Origin: Mauremys mutica
Taxonomy: Eukaryota; Chordata; Testudines; Geoemydidae
NCBI RefSeq assembly: GCF_020497125.1
Contig: NC_059082.1
Span: forward strand, 25,628,965 to 25,692,964
DNA: 64,000 nucleotides
Direction: 5' to 3'
Below, piece after piece: positions 61,145 through 64,000 of the stretch. The notes beneath the pieces were generated by a model that ran no database searches, was not told the DNA's origin, and worked only from the letters and a program-made list of their open reading frames with translations. A program made the position numbers and the translations under genes. Every line of letters begins with the position of its first letter. Positions within the stretch are counted from its first letter, which is position 1.

Positions 61145-62289
61145 GGGTATGACTACACTGTAATTAGACACCTGCGGTTGTCCCATGCCGGCTGCCTTGG
61201 ACTCTTGGTGTTCAGTCTAAGGGCTGTGTAATTTCAGTGTAGACGCTTGGGCTGCAGCCCAAGCACCTGGACCCTCTCAGTTCACATAGTCTTAGAGCCT
61301 GCACCCCAGCCCGAGCCTGAATGTCTACAATGCAATTAAACAGCCCCTTTGCCTGAGGGTTTGGCTACACTTGCAGCTGTACAGCGCTGCGAGTTAAAGC
61401 TGTCTTCGTACAGCTGTGTAGGGAAAGCGCTGCAGTGTGGCCACACTGACAGCTACCAGCGCTGCAGTGTGGCCACATTTGCAGCATTTGCAGTGGTGTT
61501 GGGAGTGGTGCATTATGGGCAGCTATCCCAGCGTTCAAGTGGCTGCAACGTGCTTTTCAAAAGAGGGGGGTGGGGTGGAGTGTGACAGGGAGTGTGGGAG
61601 ATAGAGTGGATTTTTGGAGCTGACACTGTGTCAGCTCCCTGCCTTGCAAGTTCTAAGGACTAAAGATACACAGCACCAACCTTTAATCATTTTAAAAGTT
61701 TTGACCCCTTCCCACACCCCTCTCTCATTCACTAAATGCAAATAGCCTTCAGACCAGATAAGCAGCTGCTCCAAAACGGACCCCCTCTTCCCCCCCCTCC
61801 GGGCTGCTTCTCTCCTCAAGCAAACACTAGCTGTGGACATTCATCCCCCTGCCTGCCTCTGCTCGAGCAAACAGTAGCTGTGTTTGTTTTTTAGATAAGC
61901 AGCTCTGGGAGCCCCGAGTTCACAACAAAACAAAGAGAGGCATCACAACAAAACAAAGAATGTTATCTTTACTTAAAAAGCATTATGGGAAGGTTCTGGA
62001 GGTCAGTTACAGCGTAGTAAGATTAATCACTGTTTACACTGGCACCCCAGCACTGCAAGAGCAGCGCTGTTCTCTTTATTCCTCTCATTGAGGTGGAGTA
62101 CAGCCAGCGCTGTAGCCAGGGAGATACAGCGCTGTATGTGCCTTGCCAGTGTGGACGGGGAGTAAGTTACAGCGTTGTAAAGCCACCACCAGCGCTGTAA
62201 CTCTCAAGTGTAGCCAAGCCCAGAGCCTCATAAGTCCGAGTCAGATGGCACAGGCCAGCCATGGGTTTTTAATTGCAGTGTAGACATCC
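61145..62289. mobile_element. Harbinger-type MITE (outer), split by another MITE
   Basis: The left end gggtatgactacactgtaat and the right end attgcagtgtagacatcc are inverted, with taa on both sides (61142-61144 and 62290-62292). That 3-bp TWA duplication fits PIF/Harbinger. The outer element proper is 61145-61356 plus 62222-62289; the rest is an inserted element. Confidence 0.7.
61357..62221. mobile_element. Inner MITE, 865 bp, nested in the outer MITE
   Basis: The ends gggtttggctacacttgcag and aagtgtagccaagccc are inverted. Subterminal 'cagcgctg' motifs repeat on both sides (61383, 61459, 62107, 62131 and 62192 or so). The flanking trimers tga and aga would be an imperfect 3-bp duplication. 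No transposase frame is present. The phrase gtgcattatgggcagctatc and its surroundings are familiar from turtle repeats. Confidence 0.65.
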
Positions 62290-64000
62290 TAAGGCTTGCA
62301 TTGCTATAAAGTTGCTGTTGAGATTAGTGCTTGTGTAGAGGCCGTATTCAATGCACACCTGGTGAATATGCAGCTAAGTGAGGCAGGCACATGCATGTAT
62401 GCGTGGCCTTCTTTTATATAGGTCATAGGTAAAGACTGCCCCTCCCCCCCAAAATGCCAGAAACTCTGTGAATGGGCAAAGTGTAGCTTTGAAACCACTG
62501 TGACTTGATGTCGCAACACTATTTTTTTTTAGAATGATGAATGTGTACGTTCACTTACCCGATCAGTGAAAAATGTCTGAAGTGATTTTTACTCTAACTC
62601 CCCTGCCCCCCCCCCCAAAAAAAAAGGTTGGGGGAAGGGGCATGGACCTTTATGGACTGATGCCTGATGTTAGGAATCATCTATTTTGCTTGAATGGCTA
62701 GGAAACACTTAAGCAACCTTAACTACAGTGGAAGCTAGTACTCCATCTGTAATATAATTACTACATTAGTATTGCATTATTTCAAAATTAAAAATTGTCC
62801 ATGAAAATTTCTTCAAGGGAAGACTTTGTATTGGTTTGTTTTGAGCAAGGTTTAAATGTAGTGCTTTAGCAGAAACTTTCTTGTAGAGTGTTAACCAGAG
62901 ACAGGGTCTGGGAAATTTTCTGAGTAATTATAGTCATAACCCTGAGTGGATGCTCCTGGAGATAGGAGTGTGGTTTTGGTAAGCATTAGAAGTGCTGTAA
63001 CACCGAGCTTACTGTATATCCCTACAGTCCTTCTGGTCTGATTTTTTTTCCCCCCATTTAATGTTGACTGTGAAACTAAAGTGTAATAAAGAAGGTCATT
63101 GCAGAAATTTGATACATTTGTTTACATAAAATATGAACACCTCTGCTGTTAAGTTTATGCAAGTTTAGCTCGAGACTGTATTAGGATGACTGCCTGTTAT
63201 GTATGTTCTGGTATTTCCAGGAGTGATGTGTTGATTAAGTAGTTTCCATTTTGGCATTATACTATGTCCTGTTGTAAGTTGCTGACTGTGTAAAATGTCT
63301 TAAATTAAAAAACAAAACAAAACACACCACCACACACACAATCCCACCACAGCTCTTAAACCCCTAGTACTTATTATGAGAGACCAGAAACAGATATCCA
63401 GCACTAGGTTTATAGTCTACTGAATACACTGCATGTGTCTTAAATTATATATATTTTTAGTTAGATATTAGCAAGAAACTTTGGACAGAAGTATACATAC
63501 ATATCTCTATAGTAAATGGAAACATATCTCCAGTGCTGATTTTTGATTTACTATATGAACTCTGTTCAGCAAAAATGTAGTCCCCATGGCGCCTGATCCT
63601 AGGTATTTTTTTTGGGGGGGGGAATGGAAGAGAAGGGAGGGAAATGGCTTCTACGGTGTAGTACGCATTTACTCCATACCCCTATAAATGAAGTATGGCT
63701 ACTGGTGTCCTCCTGGTAATTCCACTAAACTGGCTTGAGTTGTTCTTGTTGCTGCTTCTAATGTGGATTTGTGGTTGAGAGAAACAGAAGCCACTGTGAC
63801 CTGGATGATATTTCAGATGGACAGGTCAGCCAGATGTGAAGGCAGATGTTGGATCCCATGATTTTATGCATTTATTGAAGATTGTGGATCAATCATGCTG
63901 AGTTCCTAAGGAACATTTGATATTGCATTCAAGGTATATTCATACAGTTGTCTACTTAAAAGTATCAGATTTTTAAGAACATTTAATTTAAAATGGACTG

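Overview
This window is vertebrate nuclear DNA, almost certainly from a turtle. Four CR1 LINE copies of chelonian type, two families of Penelope-like repeats, a chelonian-type solo LTR, and many hAT, PIF/Harbinger and mariner MITEs fill a sequence with very few exons. The turtle call rests on recalled repeat consensus sequences, because no search could be run.

The only host gene I can support is the 5' end of TCF12 (HEB, a class I bHLH E-protein transcription factor) on the + strand. Its first coding exon is 21872-21946 and its second is 22779-22851; together they encode the start-of-protein AD1 activation motif region. A GC/CpG-rich block (about 19690-21300) with a G-rich minisatellite precedes it and is the likely promoter. 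A strong splice donor at 21687 and an acceptor ending at 21849 suggest a noncoding first exon and a 163-bp first intron. From 22852 to the window end everything is intron 3 (more than 41 kb); no further TCF12 exon was seen.

Layout. 1-17.2 kb: intergenic DNA with eroded transposons: a 981-bp element with inverted ends, a Penelope-like foldback, LTR-like remnants, two fragments of PIF/Harbinger transposase, and hAT and Harbinger MITEs with clean target duplications. 17.4-19.6 kb: a GT-rich tract that grades into a 41-bp GC-rich tandem array. 19.7-22.9 kb: the TCF12 promoter and first exons. 22.9-64 kb: the intron. It holds a CR1 split by a 792-bp solo LTR, a 1.1-kb hAT-like element, a second CR1, a long quiet stretch (36-46 kb), a third CR1, a mariner MITE, a hAT end, a Penelope-like copy with a GIY-YIG endonuclease reading frame, a fourth CR1 interrupted by a hAT MITE, and a MITE nested inside a MITE.

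The most interesting signal is in the Penelope-like repeats. Their 3' tails carry a hammerhead-ribozyme-like core (CTGATGA, stem II, GAAA, mini stem III, cleavable TC). The pieces are split between two copies, each broken at a different place, and stem I is not visible. I see no new protein-coding system.
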